64,000 nucleotides of DNA from Herbaspirillum sp. alder98 (GTDB lineage: Bacteria > Pseudomonadota > Gammaproteobacteria > Burkholderiales > Burkholderiaceae_D): the NCBI RefSeq assembly GCF_020179755.1, contig NZ_JAIUCY010000006.1:124001-188000 (forward strand), in the 5' to 3' direction. Below the pieces are notes generated by a model, which was given only the letters and a program-made list of their open reading frames with translations, ran no database searches and was not told the DNA's origin. Of this stretch, positions 54,086 through 62,443 are shown piece by piece. Numbering within the stretch: position 1 is the first letter of the stretch; each line of letters begins with the position of its first letter. The position numbers and the translations under genes are program-made.

Positions 54086-55040
54086 GCAGGAAAATCCCCG
54101 CCGGCAAGGTACGCGCCTGCAGGTTGAAGGTCTTCTGCAACTGCACCAGCGCCAGGTCCAGCGAGGCGATGTGAAAGCTGCCGCTCACCGGTCGCTCGCG
54201 CACCTCGTCATTGAGCAGCACCACACTGCCCGGACGATATCGATTGATCTCGGCAATGACGGTGCGCAGCGGCGTGCGATCGAACTTCAGTTCACCATGG
54301 CGCCAGGCCGATACGGCCTGGACATCGGCGGCGCCGATGCCGCTGATGTGTTGCTCGTCATAGATCGTCTGCTGCCCCGCCGACAACGACCTTTGTCCGG
54401 CCGGATGCCGCACCAGCACGGTACCGCCGACGCAACTGACGCAGACCTTGTTATCGGCCAGGCGCACCTCGAAACTGCCGGCCTGGGTCGAACTGCTGCC
54501 GACCCCGGCGTTGACGCTGAAGAGCGCGCGCGCGTCAGCGATATCGATGGCGGCCTCGCCCTTGATCAGGTCGATGCCATGCACCCGCTCGCCGTCGCGC
54601 AACTGGCGCACGCTGGTCTGGGTGTTGAGCGTCAGGTTCACGCCCCCCAGCGCCATCGAACGTTGCTCGCCGGTGGCCGTGCTGTCGGTGGCGACACTGA
54701 CCCAACTGCCCGCCGTGGGCCACAGCGCCGCGCCGACCACCGCCACGCCGGTGCCGGCCAGCGCCGTCTTCAACCAGCGGCGGCGGCCCGGACCTGCAGC
54801 AGCGGCACGGGGCAAGGTGGCGTGCTGCTGGTGCAAGGCCGCGGCGGCATTGATGTGCTGCCATTCGCGACGCGCGGCGGAAAACGCGGCCTGGTGCGCG
54901 CGACTGGCATGTACCCAGTGCTGGAAGCCGTCGAGATCGATCTTCCTGGCGTTGCCCGAATGCAGCAGGCGCAGCCACACCCACGCCTCTTGATCGAGCG
55001 TGGACGTTGCTGCATCCGTTTTTTCTGTCGCGTTGTTCAT
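54078..55040 (-). CDS. FecR-family sigma-factor regulator
   Basis: A 320-residue protein from the ATG at 55040. A start 33 codons earlier is possible but adds sequence unlike FecR. The N-terminal cytoplasmic part has the DUF4880-like AWVWLRLLHSGNARKIDLDG and FQHWVHAS. One membrane helix lies near residues 94-111 (TALAGTGVAVVGAALWPT). The periplasmic FecR domain shows LTLNTQTSVRQL, GEAAIDIADARALFSVNAGV and VRHPAGQRSLSAGQQ. A C-terminal STN-like segment (LKFDRTPLRTVIAEINRYRP) ends the protein. It transmits an envelope signal to the sigma factor encoded directly upstream. Confidence 0.88.
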   Translation of the reverse strand: MNNATEKTDAATSTLDQEAWVWLRLLHSGNARKIDLDGFQHWVHASRAHQAAFSAARREWQHINAAAALHQQHATLPRAAAAGPGRRRWLKTALAGTGVAVVGAALWPTAGSWVSVATDSTATGEQRSMALGGVNLTLNTQTSVRQLRDGERVHGIDLIKGEAAIDIADARALFSVNAGVGSSSTQAGSFEVRLADNKVCVSCVGGTVLVRHPAGQRSLSAGQQTIYDEQHISGIGAADVQAVSAWRHGELKFDRTPLRTVIAEINRYRPGSVVLLNDEVRERPVSGSFHIASLDLALVQLQKTFNLQARTLPAGIFLLT

Positions 55041-55143
55041 TGACGTTGCCAGCCAGCCTTCGATGCCCGGCCGCACGGGCCAGGGCAAACTTGTTTGCAT
55101 TCCTGTGACCAAGACGAACCAGCCCGCAGGAAACCGCATTCAT

Positions 55144-55653
55144 TTACCGTTCTTTACTTCTCTTCTCGATCAGGGTGTCCTGCGCCTTCTTCAGGTCAGA
55201 CTCGACGGTGCGCAGCGAAATGTCCAGCCTCGCCGCAATCTCCTTCTGGGTCAGGCCATCCACATGCACCATCAGGATCACCGAGCGTTGCCGCCTGGGC
55301 AACAGGTCGATATGGCGCAGCAGCTCGGCCACCGCGGCCCGCGCCTGCACCACGTCTTCGGTGGCCGGCGCCGGGTCGGCCAGTTCCATGGCGGCATTGA
55401 CTTCGTCGAGCGAGACGCTGCGTGACTGGCGACGCTGGATATCGATGGCGATGTTGACCCCGATCCTGAGGATGTAGCCACCCGGATTCTGGATCACGTC
55501 CTGTTCCGGCTTGACCTGCAGCCGCAACCAGGTGTCCTGCAGGGCATCGCTGGCCAGTTCGGGATTGCCGACGATGCGCCCCAGCCGCGACTTGATGCTG
55601 CCGTAGTGCTTGACCAGATAGTCGACCAGGCCGGTAGCGAGGTTTTCGCTCAT
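55144..55653 (-). CDS. ECF sigma factor, FecI type
   Basis: A 169-residue protein from the ATG at 55653, overlapping the previous stop as ATGA. Region 2: LVDYLVKHYGSIKSRLGRIV, PELASDALQDTWLRLQ. Region 4: LRHIDLLPRRQRSVILMVHV, LTQKEIAARLDISLRTVESD. Together with FecR and the STN protein it forms a FecI/FecR-like surface-signalling set. The obvious target is the FHA gene downstream. Co-transcription with the upstream TonB-C-like genes implies feedback. Confidence 0.9.
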   Translation of the reverse strand: MSENLATGLVDYLVKHYGSIKSRLGRIVGNPELASDALQDTWLRLQVKPEQDVIQNPGGYILRIGVNIAIDIQRRQSRSVSLDEVNAAMELADPAPATEDVVQARAAVAELLRHIDLLPRRQRSVILMVHVDGLTQKEIAARLDISLRTVESDLKKAQDTLIEKRSKER

Positions 55654-56330
55654 GGCGCAGCACCCTCGGTGCGATCGCATTGACCGCCGGCCTGGGCCTC
55701 ATCCGTCACGATCAGCAGGGTCACCGGCTGCGGCATCGACGATGGCGGCAGGATGTTCAGTTGCAGCGCTTGCAATGTGGCCAACATGGTCCGATCCCTG
55801 GTTTCCTGCCCGCTCGATGTCAGCAATCGCGGCGCGCGCAAGCGGCCGGCATCATCGATGCGAAATCGCAGCAGCACCCGATATGCCCCCGGTGCACTGG
55901 CCTGGTGGCCGCACAGGGCCGACCAGATTCTTGCCTGCAGCCAGTTGATGTAGGCTGCCGTTGCTGCTACCGGTTGCGGCCCGGGCGCGTTCTTCAAGAC
56001 GAATCCGCGTGCGCTGCCGGATTGAAACTCTTCCACCTGTAAGCCGGTGCCTGACAGCATCAGTTGCAACGCGCGCGCTGCGCTATAGCGCCCGCGCACC
56101 GGGTTCGATATGCGATCGGCCACCATTTCGCTGCGATACAGGGCCGGGTAGCGGGTCAGCGCCGCGTAGTCCTGCAGCGCCAGCCCCAATGGCCGGGCCG
56201 CAATGTCGAACAGGAAGGTCTCGGCCACCGCATCCGGGCGCGTGGTCACGGCCGGATCAGCCGCTTCGGCGCGACACGCCAGGCAGGCGTACAAGAGCAT
56301 AAAAGCGGCCAGAGGCGCGCGGCATTTCAT
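55650..56330 (-). CDS. STN-domain protein with C-terminal TonB-C-like domain
   Basis: A 226-residue exported protein from the ATG at 56330 (signal peptide MKCRAPLAAFMLLYACLACR, cut near AEA|AD). Residues ~30-105 form a Secretin/TonB N-terminal (STN) domain: LFDIAARPLGLALQDYAALT, PVRGRYSAARALQLMLSGTG, LQVEEFQSGSARGFVLK. Residues ~125-215 match the TonB C-terminal fold: ARIWSALC, AYRVLLRFRIDDAGRLRAPR, LTSSGQETRDRTMLATLQAL. In FecA-type receptors the STN domain talks to FecR. Here it lacks a beta barrel and is fused to a TonB-C-like module. I know of no named family. It is coupled to the sigma gene. Confidence 0.75.
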   Translation of the reverse strand: MKCRAPLAAFMLLYACLACRAEAADPAVTTRPDAVAETFLFDIAARPLGLALQDYAALTRYPALYRSEMVADRISNPVRGRYSAARALQLMLSGTGLQVEEFQSGSARGFVLKNAPGPQPVAATAAYINWLQARIWSALCGHQASAPGAYRVLLRFRIDDAGRLRAPRLLTSSGQETRDRTMLATLQALQLNILPPSSMPQPVTLLIVTDEAQAGGQCDRTEGAAP

Positions 56331-56463
56331 GGTCGACCCGGCTGTCGTGGCGGCGCGATGGCGCAAACCCTGCGTGAACTGGAAACGCGCAACATACCGG
56401 GCGCAAATGACGCAGCGATGACATCGCCGCGCATCGCCAGGCATCGGCGCGCTTGCGCCGTGC

Positions 56464-56922
56464 TCAGCTGGTGGCGGCCACCGGCGGGAAGTCGAGCGAC
56501 AGTTGCAGCAGCATCGGCTGGCGCATGTCGGGCGGTGGTGGTTCGGGCAAGACGCGCGACATCAGCAGCCGGCGCAGCGCGGCGTCGATGCGGGCGTCAC
56601 CGGTGGCCGGCAGCTCCAGCTGGCTCACCATGCCCATCGGGCTGACCCATACCCGCGCCACCAGCGGCGGCAAGGGCGGCTTGCCTTCCTTGAGCACGCG
56701 GTCCTGCAGCCAGGCGTGGAGTTGCACCACGGCTTCGTCGGCAGGATCGCTGAGCCATTCGGCGAACTGGTTGCCGACCATGTCGGCGTAGCTGATCCAG
56801 TGCTGCGGGATCGGCGTGCGCGCGACGTTCTGCGCCTGCGCCGTGGAGGCGACCGAGAACAGGCCGATGCCGGCCAGCAGGCCCATCAGCCAGCGCAACG
56901 CGCGATTTTTCTGCACTCTCAT
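56464..56922 (-). CDS. Exported TonB-C-like protein
   Basis: A 152-residue protein from the ATG at 56922. An in-frame GTG 9 codons earlier is an alternative. The signal sequence covers residues 1-31 (ALRWLMGLLAGIGLFSVAST, AQA|QN). The rest follows the TonB C-terminal pattern: VQLHAWLQDRVLKEGKPPLP, PLVARVWVSPMGMVSQLELP, TGDARIDAALRRLLMSR, ending in LLQLSLDF. It has no Pro-rich spacer and no membrane anchor beyond the signal. It is the second of three TonB-C-like proteins in this block. It could be a soluble adaptor binding outer-membrane TonB boxes. Confidence 0.68.
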   Translation of the reverse strand: MRVQKNRALRWLMGLLAGIGLFSVASTAQAQNVARTPIPQHWISYADMVGNQFAEWLSDPADEAVVQLHAWLQDRVLKEGKPPLPPLVARVWVSPMGMVSQLELPATGDARIDAALRRLLMSRVLPEPPPPDMRQPMLLQLSLDFPPVAATS

Positions 56923-56959
56923 GGTGGTCTTGAGGATAGTTCCGACCACGCCGGCGGCA

Positions 56960-57682
56960 TCACCCGCAGATGATGCCTACCGCCAGGGTCGATGCCCGCG
57001 ATGCGGGCGATTGATAGGAGCCGATCTGGGCCGCATTGCTCTCGGTATAGGGAATGGCCGCCTGCGCCAGGAACTGCTTGATGGCCGCCGCCGGCACTGC
57101 ACGCACCACCGTCGCCATGCCCGCGCGCGCCGATCCGTGCGACGCACTCAGTTCGGTCGCCGAGCCACCGGTGCCGGCCGCTACCCGCTCGACCACGATA
57201 CCCAGCAACAGGCCACCGCCATCGAGCACACCGCTGCCACTGGTGCCTGGTCGCACGCCCGACACCATCTGCAGCGAACCGGGTTCGCCAGGCACCGTGA
57301 GGGCATTGCCCAGCACCCGCGCCCGATCCTGCATGCGCTGCAATTCGGCATAGGCTTCGCTGAAGACGGCAATGCTGTGGCCATCGGCCAGCGCAGTCTC
57401 GCTGAAGGTCGCGGCCAGCAAGGGTTTCATCTGCGTCTGCAGTACCGCCACGTCCGCTTCGTTGCTCAGCGCCAGCAGTCGCGCCACGCCGACCTGGCCG
57501 TTCTTGAGCACGTACAGCGAGGGGCAATCCTGCACCGCATGGCGCGCCGTCAACACATCGCCGCGCATGTTGATGAATACACCACTGGCTTGCACCGCCG
57601 GTGACGCGCCCTGGACGTTGCCCACCAGCGATACCGATGCCAGCAGGCATGCGACATGCCCCGCCTTGCGCCACATTCCCAT
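56960..57682 (-). CDS. Exported trypsin-like (S1/DegP-type) serine protease
   Basis: A 240-residue protein. I chose the ATG at 57682 because GGAGGGGCGACGC precedes it. The signal peptide is 1-26 (ending NVQGA). The catalytic triad is complete: His48 (LTARHAVQD), Asp77 (NEADVAVLQ) and Ser148 (RPGTSGSGVLDGG). There is no PDZ domain, so it is not DegP itself. Two cysteines remain in the mature part. Inside an exoprotein locus it may process or quality-control the FHA protein, or cleave FecR during signalling. Both are guesses from position. Confidence 0.82.
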   Translation of the reverse strand: MGMWRKAGHVACLLASVSLVGNVQGASPAVQASGVFINMRGDVLTARHAVQDCPSLYVLKNGQVGVARLLALSNEADVAVLQTQMKPLLAATFSETALADGHSIAVFSEAYAELQRMQDRARVLGNALTVPGEPGSLQMVSGVRPGTSGSGVLDGGGLLLGIVVERVAAGTGGSATELSASHGSARAGMATVVRAVPAAAIKQFLAQAAIPYTESNAAQIGSYQSPASRASTLAVGIICG

Positions 57683-57729
57683 GCGTCGCCCCTCCCCGCT
57701 TTGCACCGGACCCAACCGCCATCCCCATG

Positions 57730-57764
57730 GCTATCATCGTCACCGGCATGGCGTCGATGATAGC
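57730..57764. promoter_or_regulatory. Perfect 10-bp inverted repeat upstream of the protease gene
   Basis: GCTATCATCG (57730-57739) and CGATGATAGC (57755-57764), spacer 15 nt, in the 141-bp gap between the YbjN-like and protease genes. It has no T-run, so it is an operator or mRNA-hairpin candidate rather than a terminator. Confidence 0.5.
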
Positions 57765-57823
57765 GTGGACCAGGCGCTTCGGCGAATACATGTGCATCGC
57801 TGTTGTCAGGGCACAAAAGCGGC

Positions 57824-58333
57824 TCAGGCGGTGGCTTCGGCCTGCGGCTCGGTCGCAGCAGCCGCAGGGGCGGCCTTGGCGCTGTCGAAATTGCGCAGGT
57901 GCAGGAAGAACTGGCCCATCATCTGGGTCCATAGCTGAACCACCATGTTGAGATAGGTGGGGCTGACGCCGCCGACCACGATCACGTCCATCTCGAGCGA
58001 GATCATTTCGCCATGCTGGACCACGCGCGCGAAGCGCTTGCTGCGATGCCATTCGGCGATCAGGCCTTCGGGCAGGCTGCCTTCCTGCACCCGCAGCGGG
58101 GTGCTGAGGGTAAAGTCGATGTACTTGCCGGGTTCGCCGGCCGGGTTGCCCCACAACACCTGGAAGCCCACGCCATGGCTGGCGCTATGCACCATCGGCA
58201 AGCCATTCTGCTCGAGGATGGTGACGGCGCAACCGACCGCCTTGATGGCTTCGCCGATCTGCTCGGGCGTGACGCTGTGGATCAGGACATTGGTGTCGCT
58301 GGCGGTAGCGGAGGTGTCTTGTGTCTTGCTCAT
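57824..58333 (-). CDS. YbjN-like (type III chaperone-fold) protein
   Basis: A 169-residue protein behind CACAGGAAAAATC, without a signal peptide. The YbjN pattern is visible: VTPEQIGEAIKAVGCAVTIL, YIDFTLSTPLRV, LIAEWHRSKRFARVVQHGEM, ISLEMDVIVVGGVSPTYLNM, and a final helix VQLWTQMMGQFFLHLRNF. An Ala-rich tail follows. YbjN proteins share the type III secretion-chaperone fold, and their function is poorly known. Inside this locus it could be a cytoplasmic chaperone or pilot for an exported protein. It lies 14 bp after the PpiC gene in transcription order. Confidence 0.7.
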   Translation of the reverse strand: MSKTQDTSATASDTNVLIHSVTPEQIGEAIKAVGCAVTILEQNGLPMVHSASHGVGFQVLWGNPAGEPGKYIDFTLSTPLRVQEGSLPEGLIAEWHRSKRFARVVQHGEMISLEMDVIVVGGVSPTYLNMVVQLWTQMMGQFFLHLRNFDSAKAAPAAAATEPQAEATA

Positions 58334-58347
58334 GATTTTTCCTGTGA

Positions 58348-59265
58348 TCAGTTGGTTTTTTGCAGCGCGGCGTCGAGTGCGGCGGTGTCGATGTTGACCC
58401 GATCAGCCGGCGCCAGCTTGGCGATATATTCCTGCAGCAGTTGCTGCTGGCGTTGCTGGCGCAGCGCCTGCTTCAGGCGCGGCTTCATCTCGTCCAGCGT
58501 GGCGGTACGCGCCGGCTGCGACTCGAGCAGCTTGACGATATGGATGCCGGCCGCCGCCTGCACCGGTTCGCTCACCTGCCCCACCTTCATCTTGGTGACG
58601 CTCTCGCGCACCTCGGGCAGCATGTCGGCCAGGGCCAGGGTGCCCACTTCACCACCCCGTTCGGCGCTGGTCTTGTCCTGCGATTCGGCCCGGGCCAGCG
58701 CGGCAAAGTCACCCGCGCGCGCTTGCGTCGCCAGTTTCCTGGCCTTCTCGCCCACCTTCTTGGCCTCGGCGGCGTCGCCCGGCGTCACCGGCAGGTAGAT
58801 CTGTGCCAGGCGATAGGTGGCAGGCAAGCCGAAACTGCTCTTGGATTGTTCATACGCTGCCGCCACATCGGCCTCGGACGGGTAATCGGCCGGCACTTGC
58901 GCCACTGATTCCAGATAAGCGGTGGTAACGATACGGGCGGTCACGTCCCTGACGGCGGCATCCACCCTCGCCTTGATCTCGGGGCGGTCGGCCCAGCCCT
59001 TGCTGCGGGCTTCGCGCAGCACGGCTTCGCTGACCACGCGCTGGCGCAGCCAGTTCTCGACGCCGGGACGATTGCCCTTGACGGCTGCGCGTTCGGCGGG
59101 CGGCATGGCGTCCAGCATTTTCTGGACATCGCTGTCGGGCACGGTGACCGCGCCCAGGCTGGCCACCACCTTGTCGGCGGCCATCGCTTGCAGGCTGGTC
59201 ATGCCTACCAGCGACGCCAGCACGAACCCGGCCACGCCGGCAGAAGATTTAAGTTGTTTCATCAT
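58348..59265 (-). CDS. Periplasmic PpiC/SurA-type peptidyl-prolyl isomerase
   Basis: A 305-residue exported protein from the ATG at 59265, with GATGGGGACC as ribosome site. The signal peptide ends near LQAMA|ADK. A SurA-N-like helical region (residues ~35-125) precedes a parvulin domain (~140-245): YRLAQIYLPV, ARAGDFAALARAESQDKTSA, ERGGEVGTLALADMLPEV, GQVSEPVQAAAGIHIVKLLE. A basic helical C-terminus (RPRLKQALRQQRQQQLL-like) ends it. It probably keeps the porin or the unfolded FHA polypeptide competent in the periplasm. Confidence 0.88.
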   Translation of the reverse strand: MMKQLKSSAGVAGFVLASLVGMTSLQAMAADKVVASLGAVTVPDSDVQKMLDAMPPAERAAVKGNRPGVENWLRQRVVSEAVLREARSKGWADRPEIKARVDAAVRDVTARIVTTAYLESVAQVPADYPSEADVAAAYEQSKSSFGLPATYRLAQIYLPVTPGDAAEAKKVGEKARKLATQARAGDFAALARAESQDKTSAERGGEVGTLALADMLPEVRESVTKMKVGQVSEPVQAAAGIHIVKLLESQPARTATLDEMKPRLKQALRQQRQQQLLQEYIAKLAPADRVNIDTAALDAALQKTN

Positions 59266-59293
59266 GGTCCCCATCTACAGAAAAATTAAGACA

Positions 59294-59944
59294 TTAGGGC
59301 TTGGGCGCCTGCGACACCGAACGGGCGTCGAAGCGACCTTCATACAGCTTGTCGCCGTACTCCTGCGCGATCTGCTCGTACTTCACCCGGCTTTGCGCCG
59401 CAAACGGCTGGCGCGTCGTCACCAGCGTGCCGAGATCGATGTTCTCGTAGGCGCGCAGGATCTCCTGGCCGGTTTCATACAGCTTCACATTCTTTTCGGT
59501 GCACAGCGCCACTGCCTGTTGGCGCATCTTTTCTTCACCGGCCAGACGCTGGCGTTCGGCTTCCGAGGCGCGGGCGATCTTGAGCAATCCGTCATAGGCG
59601 GTGCGGTACTGGGTGACCTGCTCGGCGGCCTTGGTCACGGCCGCCTGCGACTGTTGCTGCGCAGTCGTGCCCTGCTGGCGCGCGCGGCGCTCAGCAGCCA
59701 GTTGCGCCTTCAGTTCGGCTACTTCCTTGCGGGTCGCTTCCGATTCTCCGGCCGCCGCCGGCGCTACCGCTGGCCGACCTGCCTTGAGCGCGGCGACTTC
59801 GTTCTGCGCCTCCTGCAGCTGGGCGGTCACCGCCCGCAGCTGCGTGCGCAGGCGTTCTTCCATGCTCTGGCCCTGCTGGGCATGCGCCTGGCCGATGCCG
59901 GCCAGCAGCATGCCCGCCGCCGCGTTGATGAAAACACGTTTCAT
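59294..59944 (-). CDS. Exported coiled-coil protein
   Basis: A 216-residue protein with a signal peptide (1-22, GIGQAHA|Q). Residues ~28-125 form a long heptad-rich coiled coil (MEERLRTQLRAVTAQLQEAQ, EVAALKAG, then after an Ala/Pro hinge EATRKEVAELKAQLAAERRA). The C-terminal part has a single cysteine (ALCTEKNVKLYETGQEIL). It resembles periplasmic spacer or adaptor proteins. It sits 9 bp from the porin gene, and the porin N-terminus also has a helical region, so contact between them is plausible. Confidence 0.68.
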   Translation of the reverse strand: MKRVFINAAAGMLLAGIGQAHAQQGQSMEERLRTQLRAVTAQLQEAQNEVAALKAGRPAVAPAAAGESEATRKEVAELKAQLAAERRARQQGTTAQQQSQAAVTKAAEQVTQYRTAYDGLLKIARASEAERQRLAGEEKMRQQAVALCTEKNVKLYETGQEILRAYENIDLGTLVTTRQPFAAQSRVKYEQIAQEYGDKLYEGRFDARSVSQAPKP

Positions 59945-59953
59945 GATGCGTCC

Positions 59954-61687
59954 TCAGAAGCGGGTGTTGAGTTCAAGCTGCAACGTATCGATCGACAGCG
60001 GCGCACCGTACACCGAACGCGTGGCCGACCAGCGACCGGTCAGGTAGGTGTTCTTGTCGATCGCGTAGTTAGCGCCCAGGTAATAGCCGCGCGCATTGGT
60101 GCCGCCCTGGTGGAAGGTCGAATCGTTGTAGGCATCGGGCAAGGCGTCGGGCTCGATACGCTTGTAGCCGAACAACACGTTCCAGTCGTCGCGCACCGAC
60201 AGCTCCGGCTTGCCGAACGTCGCCTGCACCATGTAGGCATTGGCGCCGCTCTTGAAATCGGACTGGCCGGTGGCGCCGGTGCCGCCGAAGTTGTTGATCA
60301 CGTTGCCGTTGGCGCGGCGGAACATCTCGCCCTGGTCATAGGCCAGGTTACGAATGTAGTTGCCGTCCAGGCGCAAGCCGTAACCGCCCGCCACCCGGGT
60401 ATCCCAGCGCGCATTGATATCGAGCAGCTGGAACTTCGATGCCAGGCCCGCGTATTGCGGCTGCGGCGTGCTCGCCGGCGAGGCCGGGTTGAGGGCGATA
60501 TTGCGCAACAGCATCAGGGTATTGCCCTTTTGCATATAGGCCGGACGGCTCCAGTCCGAATCGCAACCGTCGGCGCCCGAGTAGAGCGCGCAAGGGCTGG
60601 AGACGCGCCCTTCGATGTTCTTGAATTCGTAGTAGCCCAGCGCGCCACGCACCTTGTTCTCGGCGTTGAGCTTCCAGTCGGCGCCGGCCTGCGCGCCCAG
60701 CAGCCACTTGGTCTGGCTGGACATCTTGTCCTGGCTGCGGCTGGGACTGCTGTCGGACGAATACTCCAGCGGAATGATGCCGATGGTGCCGAACAGCGAG
60801 ACGTCGGTGTTGGCCAGCGGCTTGGAGAACCTGGCGGCGACGCCATCCAGGTTCAAGTCATTGGAGAACAGCATGTCGGTGGTATAGAACGGATTGCCGA
60901 AGCGCCCGCCCACCACGCTCACCATGTCATTGAAGCGATAGGACAGCCAGGCCTGGTCGAGCCAGACATTCTTCTTGTTCAGCCCGCCGCCCAGGGTCTG
61001 GGTGGTCGACACCGGGCTGTCGTCGCTGCCGGTGGCCAGGCGAATCCCGGCCTTGGTCGATTCCGACACGTCGGCAAACACGCCCAGGCGTGCGCGGATG
61101 CGCATCTGGTTGGCGCGGTCCTTCTGGGTATTGAGCAATTGCGGCAACGCCAGGTTGCTGTTGCTGTTGATGTCGTAGCCGCTGCCGGCGTTGATCGAAC
61201 GCCAGTCGATCTGCTGGTTGCTGTTGGTGCCGGAATAGAAGCGCGACTCGCCGCGCAGGCGCATGTCGCCTTCGATGCGGATGCGCTTGCTCCATTCCGG
61301 CGTTTCGTTGGGCGCGGCCCAGCCTTCGGACTTGGCCTGCGCCATGATCTCGCCCTTGAGCTCGTCGCGGATCTGGTCGCGCACGGTGGCCGAGATGTAG
61401 GGCACGCGCACGTCGCCCGGTTCCAGCTTGGGGCCGGCGGCAGGCGCGGCTGCCACCTGGCGCGCCTGGGCCGCGGCCATGGCTTCGGTCTGGGCCTGCG
61501 CCAGCAGCGCTTCGCCGACGTCCTTCTTCAATGCACCGCTATCGATCAGGCCGCGAATCAGCTTGACCATCGCGCTCTCGCTGGCGGGGGCGCTCTGCGC
61601 CTGCACCGCCGAACTCATGCACAGCAAGGCAGCGCCCAGCGCCAGCAAGGTGCGGCGCGCGGCAGGGTGGGGTTTCATGGGGTTCAT
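59954..61687 (-). CDS. Putative outer-membrane porin (Porin_5-like)
   Basis: 577 residues from the ATG at 61687. An ATG at 61741 overlaps the tonB stop (ATGA), has a good AAGGGGCG site and would give a longer n-region, so it is a serious alternative. The signal peptide ends SAVQAQ. A helical stretch (residues ~35-110) precedes the barrel: IRIEGDMRLRGESRFYSGTN, MRIRARLGVFADVSESTKAG, IRLATGSD, VWLDQAWLSYRF, ending LQLELNTRF with the C-terminal Phe of outer-membrane barrels. It is 9 bp from the coiled-coil gene and directly after tonB, so it is a candidate TonB-linked channel. Confidence 0.82.
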   Translation of the reverse strand: MNPMKPHPAARRTLLALGAALLCMSSAVQAQSAPASESAMVKLIRGLIDSGALKKDVGEALLAQAQTEAMAAAQARQVAAAPAAGPKLEPGDVRVPYISATVRDQIRDELKGEIMAQAKSEGWAAPNETPEWSKRIRIEGDMRLRGESRFYSGTNSNQQIDWRSINAGSGYDINSNSNLALPQLLNTQKDRANQMRIRARLGVFADVSESTKAGIRLATGSDDSPVSTTQTLGGGLNKKNVWLDQAWLSYRFNDMVSVVGGRFGNPFYTTDMLFSNDLNLDGVAARFSKPLANTDVSLFGTIGIIPLEYSSDSSPSRSQDKMSSQTKWLLGAQAGADWKLNAENKVRGALGYYEFKNIEGRVSSPCALYSGADGCDSDWSRPAYMQKGNTLMLLRNIALNPASPASTPQPQYAGLASKFQLLDINARWDTRVAGGYGLRLDGNYIRNLAYDQGEMFRRANGNVINNFGGTGATGQSDFKSGANAYMVQATFGKPELSVRDDWNVLFGYKRIEPDALPDAYNDSTFHQGGTNARGYYLGANYAIDKNTYLTGRWSATRSVYGAPLSIDTLQLELNTRF

Positions 61688-61737
61688 CGCTTTTTTCCAA
61701 AGGGGAAATGAATGGGTTCCGGGACGCATCATGGTGG

Positions 61738-62442
61738 TCATGGCCTACGCCCCTTGATCGAGATACGGGCCGGTGAATGCCAGGAAGCCGGCGGCTTCTC
61801 GTCGGAGCGGTAATCGCGCACCATCGCCAGCACGGCGTCGTCGGTCTGGGTGTTGCCGGTGCCTTGCACCAGTTGCACGCGGCTCACGCGGCCGTCGGCA
61901 TCGAGCCAGACATCGACCCTGATATCGTCGAAGACCAACTGGCGGGTGCGGGGATCGCGGGCGAACGCCTGTTGCAGCGCGTTCGAGAAATAGCGCGAGT
62001 ACGATCCCGCGCCGAGTCCCCCGCCACCACCGGTCATGCCGCCGCCGCGCCCGGCGGCGATGCCGAAAGCATCGGTGCCGGCCTGGGCTGCGCTATCCAT
62101 GGTGACCGGGTCGCCCAGGTCCTTGTTGGGACTGGGGGTGCTGTCATCCTTGGGGGCTTCGGCCGGTGTCGGCTCCGGCTCGCGCACCTCGGGCTGGACC
62201 TTTTCAGGGGTCGGCTCCGGCAGCTTCTCGGGTTCCGGCGGCGGTGGTGGCGGAGGCGGCGGCACCATCACCATCGGCGGCCCGTTCACTTCGCGCCGGG
62301 TGGCGGCGGTGTCGTGCAGCAGGTGCCACAGCAACGCCACCACCGCGGCCACTGCCGCCACCCCGATCACGGGGCCGAGCCAGCGGCGTGGGTTGAGGTC
62401 GGCCGGCTGCTTGCGTTTCACCGGGAGGTCGCTGATCTTCAA
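61738..62442 (-). CDS. TonB-family energy transducer
   Basis: A 234-residue protein with the three TonB parts. The membrane anchor is residues ~21-42 (WLGPVIGVAAVAAVVALLWH). A Pro/Glu-rich periplasmic spacer (55-105, with a run of nine prolines) is followed by a Gly-rich linker. The C-terminal domain (~150-234) has YFSNALQQAFARDPRTRQLV, DIRVDVWLDADGRVSRVQLV, TGNTQTDDAVLAMVRDY. It transfers proton-motive force from ExbBD to an outer-membrane partner. It lies 1 bp after exbD. The partner is presumably the porin encoded next. Confidence 0.85.
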   Translation of the reverse strand: MKISDLPVKRKQPADLNPRRWLGPVIGVAAVAAVVALLWHLLHDTAATRREVNGPPMVMVPPPPPPPPPEPEKLPEPTPEKVQPEVREPEPTPAEAPKDDSTPSPNKDLGDPVTMDSAAQAGTDAFGIAAGRGGGMTGGGGGLGAGSYSRYFSNALQQAFARDPRTRQLVFDDIRVDVWLDADGRVSRVQLVQGTGNTQTDDAVLAMVRDYRSDEKPPASWHSPARISIKGRRP

Positions 62443-62443
62443 G

